The notes: generated from the sequence alone by a model not told the origin. A DNA stretch of 64,000 bases from Adiantum capillus-veneris (GCA_014529385.2 CM043947.1:116478087-116542086), one strand, 5' to 3'; shown: positions 1-15,510, counted from the first letter of the stretch. Numbers and translations: made by a program.

Positions 1-1160
1 CATTCAAACATGGAGCACACTCAAAATTAGGAGAAACCAAGGACATCATGAAAAATATCATCTTGTGGAGATGCCTGTAGAGTATTCGTATACAAAAAAA
101 AAGAAGGATGAAAGAGTTATGGACGCTTGAAACCAGGGGTGTCCTACGGCCTTATGCCCTGTTCTTTACGAAGATTAATTCGGTAAATAATAGTATAGAC
201 GTGTACACGTGTACTCTTTCTTGCGAGCTCTCAGGAAGTTGTGTAGGTGTTGAAGCTATTAAAATGGGGGGCTTCCTTATATTTTATCCCAAAAAAATTC
301 TCTCTCCTCTCAGCCGACAAAGCTCTCTTGGTAGTAATCTTTTAATTGGCTCATTTTTTGCCTTTTTGGGGTGAAAAGTGAGGTGTTGGTGACCCTTTGA
401 CCAAGCGAATGGGGTGGGGGAAAGTGTTCGGGGACCAAAAAGTGGACCAAGTACCTAGCGAGGCAGTGTGGAAAGCTAGAAAAGGGGCCCTCATTTTCGA
501 AGGAGCCCATCAAGCCAAGCTTTGCACCAAGTGATACACCTAAAGGGTACTCCCCCTTTAGGCTATATACCCCCCACTTTCCACCTTTCCCTTCCCATGT
601 GGGATAATCCCCTTGCCACATTCCAACCTCCTCCTCAATCCTCCCAAATCCCTTGTGCCCCACAAATTTCAAGACTTTCCCCAAAGCTAGAGAGCTTCTC
701 GGACAAACTTCTCCCAACCATAACTTGCTGCTTTGGTCACCGAATGACACACTGTAACACACGGCTTGGAGCCCAGGTCCCCAGCTACTTCTAGAATTCT
801 CAAACTTCAGCATTTCTAATTCCAATCATCAAGTTGGCTTGGATGCCTTTGTCACATGCATGCACAATCACTTTCTAAGTTGAGACCACCCAATTTGGAT
901 GCTCATAACTCATGATGTACAAGTCTGATTCACAATCTATAACGCACGGCTGAAAATACTTATTAAGAACTATGTTTTGGAGACTCAAACAACTCAAAAC
1001 AACCGCACCCAAGCCTGAAAAAATCACACCTTTGTAAATGAAGGTTTACATGGTCACTTTCAAGACTTGTAGGGCTGTGTATAGATATATACATGAGGCT
1101 AGTGGGCAAGATTTTTGGCATGATCTTGTGACCTTATACTCATCCAAAAAATGCCTGACA
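1..1160 (-). repeat. R1 3' LTR, cut by window edge
   Basis: Position 1 aligns with about 6770 of the other LTR and the copies run in parallel until 1160, where similarity stops. Read on the minus strand the LTR begins TGTCAGGCAT. Shared blocks include the stretch around 530-580 with a TATATA at 564-569. Short open frames inside it (for example 310-825) have no recognisable product and are not genes. Confidence 0.85.
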
Positions 1161-1163
1161 TAG

Positions 1164-1180
1164 CTTTCCAACACCCCCTA
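1164..1180 (-). promoter_or_regulatory. R1 polypurine tract
   Basis: On the minus strand AGGGGGTGTTGGAAAG lies directly upstream of the 3' LTR start. This is the expected place of the plus-strand primer. It is imperfect, with a few pyrimidines. Confidence 0.5.
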
Positions 1181-1303
1181 ACGTGCTTGATCATTCATTG
1201 ACAGGTAGAGGTTTCTAGGGTGAACAACTGTTGTAGCTCATTGCCAAAAACCTCATTCACATTCTCAGATGTCTTGAGACAGTCTTACTCAATTGATAGC
1301 ATC

Positions 1304-2617
1304 TCATCTATCACAATTTTTCATCAAACGGGCCAGATAACTCTTTAATCTATAACCATTAACATAATATTTATTCTGTGAATCACTCAAATATGCCAAC
1401 TGATATGTGCCATTATCAAACTTGTTCACAATAATAAAAGGACCTTCCCACTTGATTTGAAACCTTTTTGGAAAGGTATTGTCCACCTTAATATTGTATC
1501 ACAACACCATATCACCCTTTTCAATTCCTTATCTTTCACACATTCATTAGCCTTTAGCCGAGCCTTCTTTGACACTTCTTCATAGTAGCTCAAAGCCAAA
1601 ACTCTGTCCAATTGAAAATATTGTAGATCCAATAGTCTTTTTTGTCAGGTATTTGTTTGCTCTTCATCTCCCAATGACAAAAATTTGAGTGCAGGAATCT
1701 CCACTTCACTTGGCAATGCTTCTTTGCCATAGACCAAGTGGTAAGGAGAAAATTCTATGCTTGTTTTGATAGCAATTCTGTAGGCCCATAATGCACAAGG
1801 AAACTATGAATCTTAAGTTTTTCCATGTATCTGGGTCATCTTTGTCAATATTTTCACCAAATCTCCATTGAGACCATTGTATTGTGGATAAGAAGGAGAC
1901 ATGTACATGTGTTGTATCTTGAGGTTCTCACATACGAAATCAAACAACTCCCAAGCTCTAAGTCCTGATCCTCTATCAGAAAGTAGCTCTAGTGGCACAC
2001 CAAATTTGCACCATATATGCTCATAAATAAATTTCCTCATTTCCTTACTGGTAATCTGATTGACAGTCTTGGCTTCTGCACATCGTGACAAATAATCGAC
2101 TACTATCAAAATGTAAAGTATTCCTTTTGCTAGTCATGGGTAAGGGTCCAATAGCATCAAGACCCCATTTTTCAAACACATAAAAAGCTAGAATTTTTTT
2201 TTGTAGTTCGGGCTTCAAAATTATCTTTCCCATATTTTTGCAAGGCAAACAAGACTTGCACCAATGGTTAAAATCCCGTTGAATGCTTGGCCACACATAG
2301 CCTTCTTCCAAAATTTATTGTAACATGACTTTCATGGAAAAATGGCTTCCATAAGATCCACCATGATTTTCTTCCAAAATCTTGTAGATTCCCTCTTTCT
2401 AGGGCACATGACGCAAAACCAAATCACTTCCTTTCGTGTAAAGCACACCATCAAGCATTTTGTATTTTTTAGCTTTTCTTATAAAAGCATATTTTTTGGA
2501 GGATGGTAGATTTTTAGGTAAAACACTTGTCAATAGAAAATCTATCTCCTTTGAAAACACTTTCCTCCCATGATATAAAGGGGCATTTTCGTTTAACACA
2601 AACACCCAAGTGATCAT
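1304..2617 (-). pseudogene. R1 integrase, broken
   Basis: Integrase inserts element cDNA into chromosomes. Pieces on the minus strand follow the normal order. 2399-2617 is the RNase H-integrase linker. 2045-2311 has the zinc-binding module with a C..C pair (CKSCLPC) and the first core region (WGLDAIGPLP). 1813-2109 continues the core (LLSDRGSG). 1426-1632 and 1304-1486 carry the C-terminal module with a GPF motif (WEGPFIIV). Several frame changes and stops separate the pieces. The DNA between 1633 and 1812 still reads as integrase-like but is interrupted. The family call is secure; activity is excluded. Confidence 0.82.
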
Positions 2618-2665
2618 TTATTGGGCAGCATCATGAGTTTCTTCATTTTGAAACCTCTCAATATG

Positions 2666-2992
2666 CTACGAACTCCATGCTTCAAACTTTTTGAGCAATG
2701 ATTTCACCTTGAAGCATAAATTCTCTAGTTTAGGATTCTTATTCTTCCATACTCCCAATACCTGCTTCACGACCAACAAGGCATCTCCTTTGATCTGTAA
2801 GCGTTTAATTCCCAATTGTAAACAGATGTGCAAACCACCTTCAAGAGCCATGTACTTTGCTTCATTGTTACTTTTTGCATCAAGTTTCAGCCCTTGTTTC
2901 CTTACAAGTTTTCCTTGTGCATCATAAATGACAAAATAAAACAGTGAAGCATCAGACATGGCAAGAGTCTCGGCTTCCTTCTTTCTCACCAC
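2666..2992 (-). pseudogene. R1 second (archaeal-type) RNase H
   Basis: A 108-codon open stretch contains SNNEAKYMALEGGL and a GI..L.IKGDALLVV block. Both are typical of the extra archaeal-type RNase H found between RNase H and integrase in Tat-lineage plant gypsy elements. The first catalytic aspartate region (SDAS) is present. The usual GDS is GDA here. In other Tat elements the domain is thought to help remove RNA after reverse transcription. It abuts the first RNase H with a one-codon stop between them. Confidence 0.75.
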
Positions 2993-3531
2993 CTATTCCT
3001 TGACCAAAACAAGAGTGTCTTTATAAGTGAGTAAATCTGCCAGGGTAGCCCGAGTACTCTCTTCTACCAAAAAGGTGAACTCAAACTCATGAAGTTCAAT
3101 AACCCATTTCATCCGTGTTTTTGATACATTTGAATTATTGAACAACTGAGGAAGCAATGAATAATTGGTGAGAAAAGTGAAAGACTTTTGTAACAAGTAT
3201 TGTCCTAGTTGTCTACAAGCATCAACCATATTGTTCAGCACCAATTCAATTTCACAGTATTCTCTTTCATGAGGAGTCTTTACTCTACTAGCATAATGAA
3301 GAGGCTTCATATACTGAGATTCCTACCCCTTTTACAACACATGGCCCCAATGGCATCATCTCCCACTAATGGGTTAACATAAAACTCTTTTTCCCAATCA
3401 GGAGCTTGCATAATGGGTAGTGTACTCAAACCTTCTTTGACTCTGTCAAAAACATCTTCATAGTCACGTGTCCACTGCAAGGGATCATTCTCAACTGCTT
3501 GCTGCAATGGATACAAGAACTCTGACGCCAA
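2993..3531 (-). pseudogene. R1 RNase H, broken
   Basis: Two overlapping pieces (3307-3531 and 2993-3310) hold the RT-RNase H connection and the gypsy RNase H. WTRDYEDVFDRVKEGL and FYVNPLVGDDAIGA correspond to the conserved W...CE.AF..LK and the D-S-D start. HYASRVKTPHEREYCEIE corresponds to the YASR...ERNY...E block, and TFLTNYSLL to the T-D-H region with the aspartate lost. A frameshift near 3307 separates the pieces. Confidence 0.78.
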
Positions 3532-3561
3532 AGGTATGAAATGAGACAGATATTTATCCTT

Positions 3562-4330
3562 CTATATGAAAGTGGCCAACTGTCTGGTATCCTTGGGAGA
3601 TGACACCAATAAAAAATCTTCCACTTTCTCTGGATCTTCTTGTATCCCATTTTTTGAAATCACATGTCCAAGAAACTTCACCCTTGGCTGTACCAAGTGA
3701 CACTTGTTAGGGTTCAATTCACCCGCATATTCATCATACCTTGCAAAAGTCATCTCAAGCTTTTCTTCCTTGAATTGTATATGCAAAAATCATCTTTGAA
3801 TCCTTTGACAGACTTCCCAAGGAACGGGTAAGGACCCAATCAACTTTTCTTTCAAAATCTTGAGGCCCATTTGTTAACCCAAAATAAAGGCAACAAAAGT
3901 AGAAACAACCCCATGGCGTGATAATAGTAGTTTTTTTCCGGCCTTCAGGAGAAATAATAAGCTGAAAATTTCTGAAATAGCCATCACAGACATTGTATAT
4001 TTCAAAGCTAGCCACTACATCTAAAAGCTGATCAATGAAAGGTAAAGGGTAAGGATCTTTCTTGGTCACTACATTTAATGGCTTATAATCAACACAAACT
4101 CTCCAATGTCCGTCTTTGTTTGGAGTGACCACTACAGGGCTCACCTATTCGGCATTATCCACTGGCACAATGTTCTCTACATCCAAAAGTTTATCCACTT
4201 TTTCTTTTAAAGCATTCATTTTCTCCTTACCCATCCTTCTTAACTTCTGTCTTATTGGCTTTGCCCCTTTGACTAGTTCGCTCTTTACCGGATCCCCAAC
4301 AAAACCCCTTATTCTTGTTATGAAGTGATA
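3562..4330 (-). pseudogene. R1 reverse transcriptase, frameshifted
   Basis: From the right come the finger region (KEKVDKLLD), then VSPVVVTPNKDGHWRVCVDY and KKDPYPLPFIDQLLD, which are hallmark gypsy RT blocks. YFGLTNGPQDFER follows. The catalytic aspartates survive as FKDDF near 3795-3805, but in a different frame from 3755-4144. Then comes NKCHLVQPRVKFLGHVISKNG in 3562-3786. Frameshifts and at least one stop make it non-functional. Confidence 0.85.
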
Positions 4331-4358
4331 AAAAGATTTTGAAACCTATCTAACATTG

Positions 4359-4649
4359 TTAAGTACTCCCTTTTTTCTCCTTGCATGAAATCAACAACAT
4401 ATTTTGAATCAACTCTTTCTTCACTCGCAATTCCTGTTTAGGCTGCATCAACTCCTCAAGTGTCTCTAAATGACTCAAAGCATTTATATTCCTTGACACT
4501 TGCAACATTTCACCCATTTCCTTCTTCTCCGTGTCCACCAACAACAAGGATGACACTTCACCCTCATCACTAGAACTAGAAGCAGTGCTACTTTCTGAAT
4601 CTTCAGTACTGTATTCACTCGTAACTTTGGAGTCATCATTTTCACTCAT
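4359..4649 (-). pseudogene. R1 acidic polyprotein linker
   Basis: This 96-codon open stretch lies between protease and RT. Its N-terminal half is rich in Ser, Glu and Asp (SENDDSKVTSEYSTEDSESS). It is probably the disordered linker of the pol polyprotein. It has no recognisable domain, and the assignment rests on position. Confidence 0.5.
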
Positions 4650-4712
4650 ATCTTATAGTGCCAAAGGTTGCTTGTTGGTAGTCACATCAAGCACCCTCTT
4701 TTCACCCTTCTT

Positions 4713-5040
4713 GCCATACACACAGATTGTTCCATTGCCCCAATCTTGCACAACACCAATAGCTCTCAACCAAGGTCATCCCAAAATGAGAGGAAAAGCT
4801 CCTAGGCCAGCTGGCATAACATGAAAGTTTACTATAACCTTCACGTTAAAGACTTCAAAATTCAAAGTTTTAAACATACCCAAAAACTTCACTTTGGCAT
4901 GGTTTACTAGTCAAATCCAAAACCCAGAGCTTTCGCCTGTAATGAGACCCAATCTCTCAACACAAGACTATGTGATCACACAAACTTGAGCACCTCCATC
5001 AATGTAGACCTCTACCATGCCCACACCTTTGTGCCAAGCG
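4713..5040 (-). pseudogene. R1 retropepsin-like protease, broken
   Basis: Reading the minus strand from 5040 gives VEVYIDGGAQVCVI, where the active-site triad D-T/S-G has become D-G-G. About 80 codons later comes LILG*PWL, the flap and ILG.PWL signature of pepsin-like retroviral proteases, with a stop inside. Further stops lie between them. It sits between gag and RT, as expected for Ty3/gypsy. Confidence 0.65.
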
Positions 5041-5417
5041 TTCACCACACAGGAAAAATGTTGGGTAGCTCTCCCACAGTGAACACTCTGACCTATCCAT
5101 GCTTTGGCTCTTGCTCTGGATAAACTAATGATTTCCAATGCCTTTTAAGTTTGGGCACCAACTGTCCAAAAGTACAATCTACTTTCCTCCCAATCAGGTC
5201 TTCCTTTAAAGTGTAAGCTGTTTGGCCCTCTCCTAAAGGTAGATCTGCTACTTCAAATCATCTATAAGGTCTTCTCTTCCTCTTGGCTTTTGCATCTTCA
5301 TCCTATTTCTCTTTCCCTTTATTTTTCCTAGGACCTGGAGCGGCATAGCACTCCCTCTCTCTTTTGCCTATGGGAAACATAACTGCTTCTTTCTTTTCAA
5401 CCCATGCAATACCCATA

Positions 5418-6372
5418 TTACCTATTCAGTACCTTGATCTCCCGGATAACCAATGCATAATCATTAGCCATGCTAGGAATCTTCTGAGAAACTGGAAACA
5501 TATCTCCCCCCATCCTTGTTGTCTTTGAACAATAAGTGCAAATATGACCAAGTTTACCACAATTATGATAGGTAGGGATGAACCTCCGTTGCGTCTCAAA
5601 GATGCCTTGTCCATGACCCGCATTAGCATTAGTTTGAGCTTCACATGCTTGGGACATTACTCTACCACGACCACCTCCAAGAACACTGCGTTGCAATTCC
5701 TACATCATGGTCATCATGTCTTGCATATTTCACCGTAATTGTTCAGTATTAGCAACCCTTTGAGCAAGTTGGTGGGATCCAGCCTTTGCTTGATTTCCCT
5801 CATTTTGGACACCATTACCTTGCATAAGGAGCTCTTTTCAATACTCATTAATTCTTTGAGCTTTCCATTCTTTCTCCAGTTGACTGCTTCCCCAAAGGTG
5901 GTAGGCCTTTTCAACTCCACTCTAAACTTCATACTTTCTTTTAAGTTTTCCACAGAATGGTCCTTCTTTAACATGGATGGAAGGATGTCATTTCCCAAAG
6001 CTTGAGCCCATTTGTCCCATAAACGAGTGATGAACTACATGACAAAATCATCAACACTTTGATTAGTCTTCTGAGTGTACCCAAAATTTCATGCCAAACT
6101 TCATCAGGTACTTTAATGGTTATGTACTGTGCCATAAAAGCTTGCTTCACACAATTGTAGTCCAAAACCACCCCTAGAGTTTGTGCCTACACCAACTTTT
6201 CATGATTTTGTAGCCAAACTTTTCTTTTATCCTGTAAGCTGTATTGCAACAACCGCAACAATATAGCTTGGTCTAGTATATTTCACATTAAGTAATTGAC
6301 TTCCAATTTTTCAATAAAATTATGTGCATTCTCCTTAGGCAATCCATGAAACTTTGGGAACTCGTCCGCCAT
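5418..6372 (-). pseudogene. R1 gag, broken
   Basis: The likely start is the ATG at 6372 (MADEFPKFHGLPKENAHNF), a usual beginning for plant gypsy gag. Capsid-like helical blocks follow with stops. Near 5530-5575 there is one zinc knuckle, HNCGKLGHICTYC, in which the first cysteine of the C-x2-C-x4-H-x4-C pattern is Tyr. Gag forms the particle and binds the RNA. It lies about 360 bp inside the 5' LTR. Confidence 0.75.
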
Positions 6373-6714
6373 GTTTGATTGCCACAAAAACACTAACATG
6401 TGATGTCGAAAGCTCAATGGATGTCAATGGATCACTCCAATACCTAATCCAATTCACAATGGGTAACCCGATCCCTAGTGTTTTGCTTCACAAAACCTCA
6501 CAACACTCCAAAGGCTGCAATCCAATTACACGACCGCCTCAATTATTGTCCACAATATGCACATACATAGACGGTTGTCCATAAGGATCCACATCCCCTT
6601 TACATCCTCTGCCTATAAACAACAAGAAAAGCGATGTTAGCATGCAAATGGCAAGAAAAATGAGTGGCTCAGCCCTCTATAGCCTTGCACAAATCACATT
6701 GTCGAAAGGAAGAA

Positions 6715-6728
6715 CTATGACACCGCCA
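6715..6728 (-). promoter_or_regulatory. R1 candidate primer-binding site
   Basis: On the minus strand TGGCGGTGTCATAG lies 8 nt inside the 5' LTR. Its TGGCG start resembles a decayed tRNA-Asp-type PBS. The match is poor, so only the position supports it. Confidence 0.3.
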
Positions 6729-6736
6729 AAAACACC

Positions 6737-7880
6737 TGTGATAACCACCTGTAGAGATCTATGAAAAACCCTTCAAACATGGAACACACTCAAAATTAGT
6801 AGAAATCAACGACATCATGATGAAGCTTGTCTCATGGATATGTCCATAGAGTATCCATAGGCAAAAAGAAGAAGAAGGATGAAAGCGTTATGGTCGCTCG
6901 AAATCGGGAAGTACTCTTTCTTGCTAAAAAATGAGCTCTCAAAAAGTTGTGCAGGTGTTGCAGCTATTAAAACAGGGGGCCTCCATATCTTTTACCCCAA
7001 AAAATTATATCTCTTCTTGGTCGACAAGGCCTTCTTTGTAGGAATCTTTTAATTGGCTCATTTTTGGCTTTTTTTGGGTGAAAAATGAGGTGTCAATGAC
7101 CCATTGACCAAGGGAATGGGGTGGGGTCAAGTGTCCACGGACCAAAAAGTGGACCAAGCGCCCGGCCAAGCATTATGGAGAGCTAGAAAAGGCACCCTCT
7201 CTCTTGAAGGAGCCCACGAGCCCATCAAGACAAGCTTTGCACCAAGTGATACACCTAAAGGGTACTCCCCCTTTAGGCTATATACCCCCCACTTTCCACT
7301 TTTCCCTTCCCATGTGTGGGATAATACCCCCTCCACATGGAAACCTCCTCCTCAATCCTCCCAAATCCCTTCTGCCCCACAAATTTCAAGACTTCCCCAA
7401 AGCAAGAGAGCTTCTCAGACAAAATTCCCCCAAGCATAAATTGTTGCTCCGATCACCGAATGACACACCATAACACATGGTTTGGATCCCAAGTCCTTGT
7501 CTACTTCTAGAATTCTTAAACTTCAGCATTTATAATTCCAATCATCAATTTGGCTCCCTTGTCTTTGTCGCATGCACTCGCAATCACTTTCTAAGTTGAG
7601 ACTGCCCACTTCGAATGCTCATACATATCTCATGATGTACAAGTCCGATTCACGAGCTTTAAAGCACGGCTGAAAATAATTATTGAAAACCATGTTTTGG
7701 AGACTCAAACAACCAAAAACATTAGCACCCAAGCCTGTCAAAATCACACCTTTGTACATGAGTTTTTACATGGTCACTTCCAAGACTTGCAGGGCTATGT
7801 ACACATATAGACTTGAAGCTAGTGGGCAAGCTTTTTGGCATCACCTAGTGACCTTATATTGATCCAAAAAATGCTTCACA
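6737..7880 (-). repeat. R1 5' LTR
   Basis: This 1144-bp LTR is the direct copy of 1-1160. On the minus strand it runs TGTGAAGCAT...TTATCACA, giving 5-bp inverted ends TGTGA/TCACA. TATATA at 7279-7284 is conserved in both copies. The bases after 7880 (ACATA) would be the target duplication, but the partner lies outside the window. Confidence 0.85.
7279..7284 (-). promoter_or_regulatory. R1 LTR TATA box (candidate)
   Basis: TATATA within GGGTATATAGCC on the minus strand lies about 600 bp into the LTR and is conserved at 564-569 in the other copy. This is a plausible core promoter for the element transcript; no transcript evidence is available. Confidence 0.45.
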
Positions 7881-9494
7881 ACATATTCTAACTTATTCTT
7901 TTTGGTAGATTAAAAAAACCTCTCATAAAATAATTTTAGGACCTCTCCTCTTAAGCAAGAAAAGAGAAACCAATAGCTTCCATACAATGTAGCAGAATTT
8001 GGCTAATAACATTGATTGTAGTGGAATTAAAATGACAGTAGTGAGCATTTCATTAAGAGAATTCCTATTAAAGATAGAGAGGGAGTACTTGATTCAAGAT
8101 AGCAATATAAACATGATACCTAGTTAGCTTGGCATGAACAATACTCGTAAAAGAGAGAGAAATAGAGAAATGGACAACAGTTGAGGACGGTTTTACTTGG
8201 AGCCCGGTCCCCCCTCCAAAAGGCCTTTGTATTATAGATTCTCCCATAAAGAGAGACTTGGTTCTTTGCGTTCCTCGAGACCTTGTTGATGCCATGAAGA
8301 TGTAAACTTACTTCAAATAGACAAGAGCTTGTCCCCGCCTCAATCTCAAGACCTCAAACACCTTCAAAGGTGGAGAGAGTTGGTAGAAAGTAAGGAAATT
8401 GAATAGGAAGAAGATGTAACATATGAGCAAGAAGTATTCTCCTTACCATATAATACTCTTAGAGCTTAGCTTAGCATAGTAATGTAGATGGTAGAGAAGA
8501 TGAGCATTCCATTGAAGCTTGACTCTTGCTTGGATTTGCATTCCATAGCCAAGAGATGTTGGTGTAGGCTCTCTACTTATCAAGCTTAGAGAAGGAGATG
8601 GATTTCCTACTCAACATATGAGTTATGTGAGTGTGTGTGCATTGTGAATGAGAAATCAAGTCCTTTCTTCCATCTTGACCAACCCCTCTCTCTCCTAACT
8701 CATGCTTGCATCCTATTGGTCCATCCCAAGAGCTAGCCAATAAGAGGATGCCTTCATAACTAGAAGGGGGTGTAGCATTGTGACAAGTTTCGCCCTTTCC
8801 TCTTTTGACAGAGAGCTTATCTTATTATCTAAATGAAGCTAGATTTTGATTGGACCTCTACATGTACCGGCCAATAGGAATTGAGCTAGCTTATGGGCTG
8901 CTTAATTCTCATTGGACCCCTTGGTACACTGTCCTTAGGGGTCTTAATTTTCATTGGTTCTTTGAATATGATTTTTTGAAATTGTTAAAGCTCAGTTTAC
9001 TCAAGCTTAATTCTCATGGGTCCTTGCCATAGGCCATCCAATAGGAATTAGGCTTGAATGGGGGCAACTCAGCTAGTTGCTTGACATGTTTCCTTAATTC
9101 CTCTTGTTCCTTGCGCATGTCTTGAGTGTGTGTGTGTGTATCTGTTCTCTCCCATCCCCTACCTTTAGGAATTTCCCCCTTCATTGTAAGCAAGTGGTTT
9201 GACTTTTGTGAGCACGACACGCATCCCAACCTTGGGCGTAATTCCCATCGAGAGATCCTAAGCCTAAGGGTATAAACACTATCCTTTGGAGGATTTAATG
9301 AATCTTAACCTAGGGTCTGTTAAGTTTCCATTGGAATCACATTGATCTTTGGCATACCACCTCCATTTGGACCCCTATTATCTGTCCTTTTGGTCTCCTG
9401 CTCAGATAAGTCTAGCAACATATAACAATATTCTAGCTCTTGTTCTTCTTTTGTCTTCCCATATTGAATGATCACTTTAACATGAGAAAATCAT
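7881..9494. other. Gene-free stretch
   Basis: No coding region is recognised. Between about 8700 and 9050 there are repeated short blocks around CCAATAGGAATT (8870 and 9039) and AATT(C/T)TCAT(T)GG (near 8908, 8946, 9010). An inverted pair around CCAAT lies at about 8710-8750. Their meaning is unknown. Confidence 0.4.
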
Positions 9495-9743
9495 TTGGGA
9501 AATTTAGATATTAGTTTTTTTGACATGGTGTATGATAATAGTATTGAAAACCAACCTTCAACAAAAATAAAGCTTTCAAAGAGATGGTTTGGTCCTTATG
9601 TGGTTAAGCATGTACATGGAAATGCAACTTATACCTTGCATGAGTTGGATGGGATAGAAATGAAGATTCCCATCGTAAGGAAAATAATCAAGTTGTTAAA
9701 AAAGAGAGGTGATAGAGATCTCTTTGATTCACAAGAAAGTTAA
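9495..9743 (+). pseudogene. Ty3/gypsy integrase C-terminal fragment
   Basis: An 83-codon frame contains SKRWFGPYVVKHVHGNATY followed by TLHELDG. This is the GPY/F module at the C terminus of gypsy integrases, ending in basic residues. No RT, LTR or rest of integrase lies nearby on either strand, so this is an isolated remnant. The exact lineage cannot be told. Confidence 0.6.
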
Positions 9744-10474
9744 AATGAAGGCTTTGATGAATGTTTTTTAGGGTGATGAAAAAGAAGAGGACAATACGTT
9801 AAATTTCATTGAAAGTGATGATGAGAATTGACCGCATAGATTTATGGAAAAGAAATTTTGGCAGTGATCCATGCTCTTACTCAGTTGTGACATTACCTAC
9901 TCGGAGCCGATTTCTCCATCTTCCTGATCATCAGAGTTCATGCTACTTCTTGTCATAGAAGCATCTTTCGGAAAGAAAATGTGGTGGGACATGGTACCCC
10001 CCTCTAAGGGCTCATTGGGTTATTGGGTGCTACAACCAATAACTTCAACACAATGGTGTTGGCTAGGAAAGGCAAATATGAGGGTCCATATTCAGTAGAT
10101 CTGGTTGGGCAAGGAAAGGCTAAAAGCTTTTTGGAGGCACACCAATTGAAGCAAGAAAATCAATCGTCTTCATTTTGACCAGTGATGACCAGATAAACAA
10201 AACCCTTAAAAAGAAACTCTTCAAACCTCTACCGCATCAGCGCGAACTCTTTCCGAAATTTTTAGAGGACCCCTGACTTTTTCAAAGTCCTCTTTTTGAG
10301 TTTTCAAGACAAGCTACAAAAGAGGAGACCGTTACTAGCAAGGACTTCATGGGCAAGGGAGGGGGAGGTCACATGAAGATCATGGAGGTAGTATGAACAT
10401 GAAGGGTAAAGATGGGTCTATGTTGATTGTGAAGGCATTGAATGGAAGCAGTGATTCAATTAGGACAAAGATGA

Positions 10475-10478
<4 letters not shown>
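9744..10478. other. Unassigned, possible retroelement debris
   Basis: No open gene. A stretch at about 10040-10175 reads in pieces like the end of a retroelement polyprotein (KYEGPYSVD, then EAHQLKQEN) but is too short to place. The CT microsatellite follows. Confidence 0.3.
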
Positions 10479-10557
<79 letters not shown>

Positions 10558-10583
10558 CACACACACACACACACACACACACA
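10479..10583. repeat. (CT)n(AC)n microsatellite
   Basis: About 76 bp of CT run directly into about 28 bp of AC. Open frames through it encode only Ser-Leu, His-Thr or Glu-Arg repeats and are not genes. Confidence 0.95.
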
Positions 10584-11075
10584 AGGGAAAAATTACCAAA
10601 ATACCCCTCTTATTTTTGGAAATTCCCAAAAATACCCCTCACAAAAACTCTCCAAATACCCTTGTATGTATTTTGGTTGGATTGTTCAAAATTTACTAAT
10701 TTTTATTCCTTTTTGAAAATTGAGATCCGTTTTTGAGTGCTTAGCACGTAATTTGTCACAAATTACCTCGCAAAAAAGACAAATATGTCTAAAAATAATC
10801 AAGCAATTTAGCTCCAAAGCCTACATACCCAACTGGAAGTCATCTTGTACGATAGACAACAAGTCTTCTTATGAGAAGCTAAAACAAAAATTATTTTTGG
10901 AGAAATTTATTCTCACAACCAGGGGGCTTCTGGAATTTTTTGAAAATTTTAAGGACATTTTGGGAATTTATGACAAGATATTAGGGGTATTTTGGTAATG
11001 TTGAAATTTGAGGGGTATTTCCACAATTTTTGCAAACTACTATGGTAATTTGGTAATTTTCTCTTTCAGAGAATT

Positions 11076-14430
<3,355 letters not shown>

Positions 14431-14775
14431 TGTTAGGGTAAGCCACACTTGTGGCACACTTCAAAAACCCCTCTATCAACCTATCTCAGGATGAGATAAT
14501 GACGTGGTCAAATAAGAGAAGGGTGCAACCTTTTTAGACAATGGATGTAAAACTAAAATCCTATTTAAGAGGCCTATGTAAATAAAGAACCCGTGTTCTG
14601 CACTTTGATTCATTTTTCATTGTGTCCAAACTCTATGTAACTTGACTTAGGCTTATAACCCTAATTCTTATCACATTAACCCTAACCCTAGAAACATGGA
14701 GAGTTTGAGGCTACATCCTCCATAGCCTACTAGGTCACTCATGGTGTAATGGAGAACACAACCCTTATCCTATCA
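14431..14775 (+). repeat. R2 5' LTR
   Basis: It starts TGTTAGGGTAAGCC and ends CCTATCA just before the PBS, 345 bp in all. The first 225 bp or so match 16828-17052, including GAGATAATGACGTGGTC, AGAGAAGGGT, CTATTTAAGAGGCCTATGT and TCTATGTAACTTG. CTATTTAAGAGGCC may be the TATA region. Confidence 0.78.
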
Positions 14776-14777
14776 AG

Positions 14778-14790
14778 TGGTATCAATGCA
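14778..14790 (+). promoter_or_regulatory. R2 primer-binding site (tRNA-iMet)
   Basis: TGGTATCAATGCA lies 2 nt after the LTR end. It matches the plant initiator-Met PBS TGGTATCAGAGC except at two inner bases. Confidence 0.75.
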
Positions 14791-15509
14791 CATGGTAAAG
14801 TAATAGTTGATACGACTCTCTTGTCATATTCACACTCTCCACTTGAGAAGCTTTCATTTGATATTGGACTGATTTTTCAACATGATAGTTGTGAACTTAT
14901 TCTCTAGTAATATAGTATTACTATAGAATTCTGTGTCTTTTTAAATTTGTGATTATTTTAAGAGAGAGTTTGAGTCTTTTTCACAAAAAATTGCATCACT
15001 AATAGTTTAAAAACAGTCATATCTACCACATCAACCTTGCTTCTCATCAGTGACAAGATCCATCCAACATCATTGCTTGACAGTGTGCTTCTCAATGCTT
15101 GGGTCCCGTGTTTGCCAATATATAGGCAAACATGGCCATAACTCTCCATGAACGGCCTCAAATACACCGAAGAGTTGTGATTGCACTTAGTAGCAAAGCA
15201 AGACCTACACGACAACAAATCAAGCATCCAACACTGCCTCCTTGTGACACAAAGCTCTTCCTCAATAAGCATAGAGGTGACACCAGTAATGAAAATTGAT
15301 ATATAATTATTTTATTGTAGCTGACAGGTGGAAAAGGTATGATCAAGCTAGGGGATATGCAAAAGGACATCAAACTTTATGTACATTCTATTATTCAAGT
15401 GCTTTATGAGCTATGACTATTTATGTCAGACTGGCCAATGTGTATTCATTTTGAGCATCCAAGAAATCTATAAATAAATACGTATAAGAGGAAAATGCTC
15501 AATCTTGCA

Positions 15510-15510
<1 letters not shown>

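Larger units (their letters stand above)
1..7880 (-). mobile_element. R1: decayed Tat-like Ty3/gypsy retrotransposon
   Basis: Two direct LTR copies flank an interior whose recognisable domains all read on the minus strand. The order from the right is gag, protease, RT, RNase H, a second RNase H, integrase. RT before integrase is the Ty3/gypsy order. The second, archaeal-type RNase H is a mark of the plant Tat lineage. Every domain carries stops or frameshifts and the LTRs have visibly diverged, so the element is old and immobile. Its left edge lies about 33 bp outside the window. Confidence 0.88.

Noticed and set aside
108-825. Open frames inside the R1 LTRs (also 7104-7473)
   Set aside because: They lie in non-coding LTR sequence and are not conserved as proteins between the two LTR copies.
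14655-14695. Telomere-like TAACCCTAACCCTAG
   Set aside because: Only about two units inside the R2 LTR; too short to suggest a telomeric insertion.
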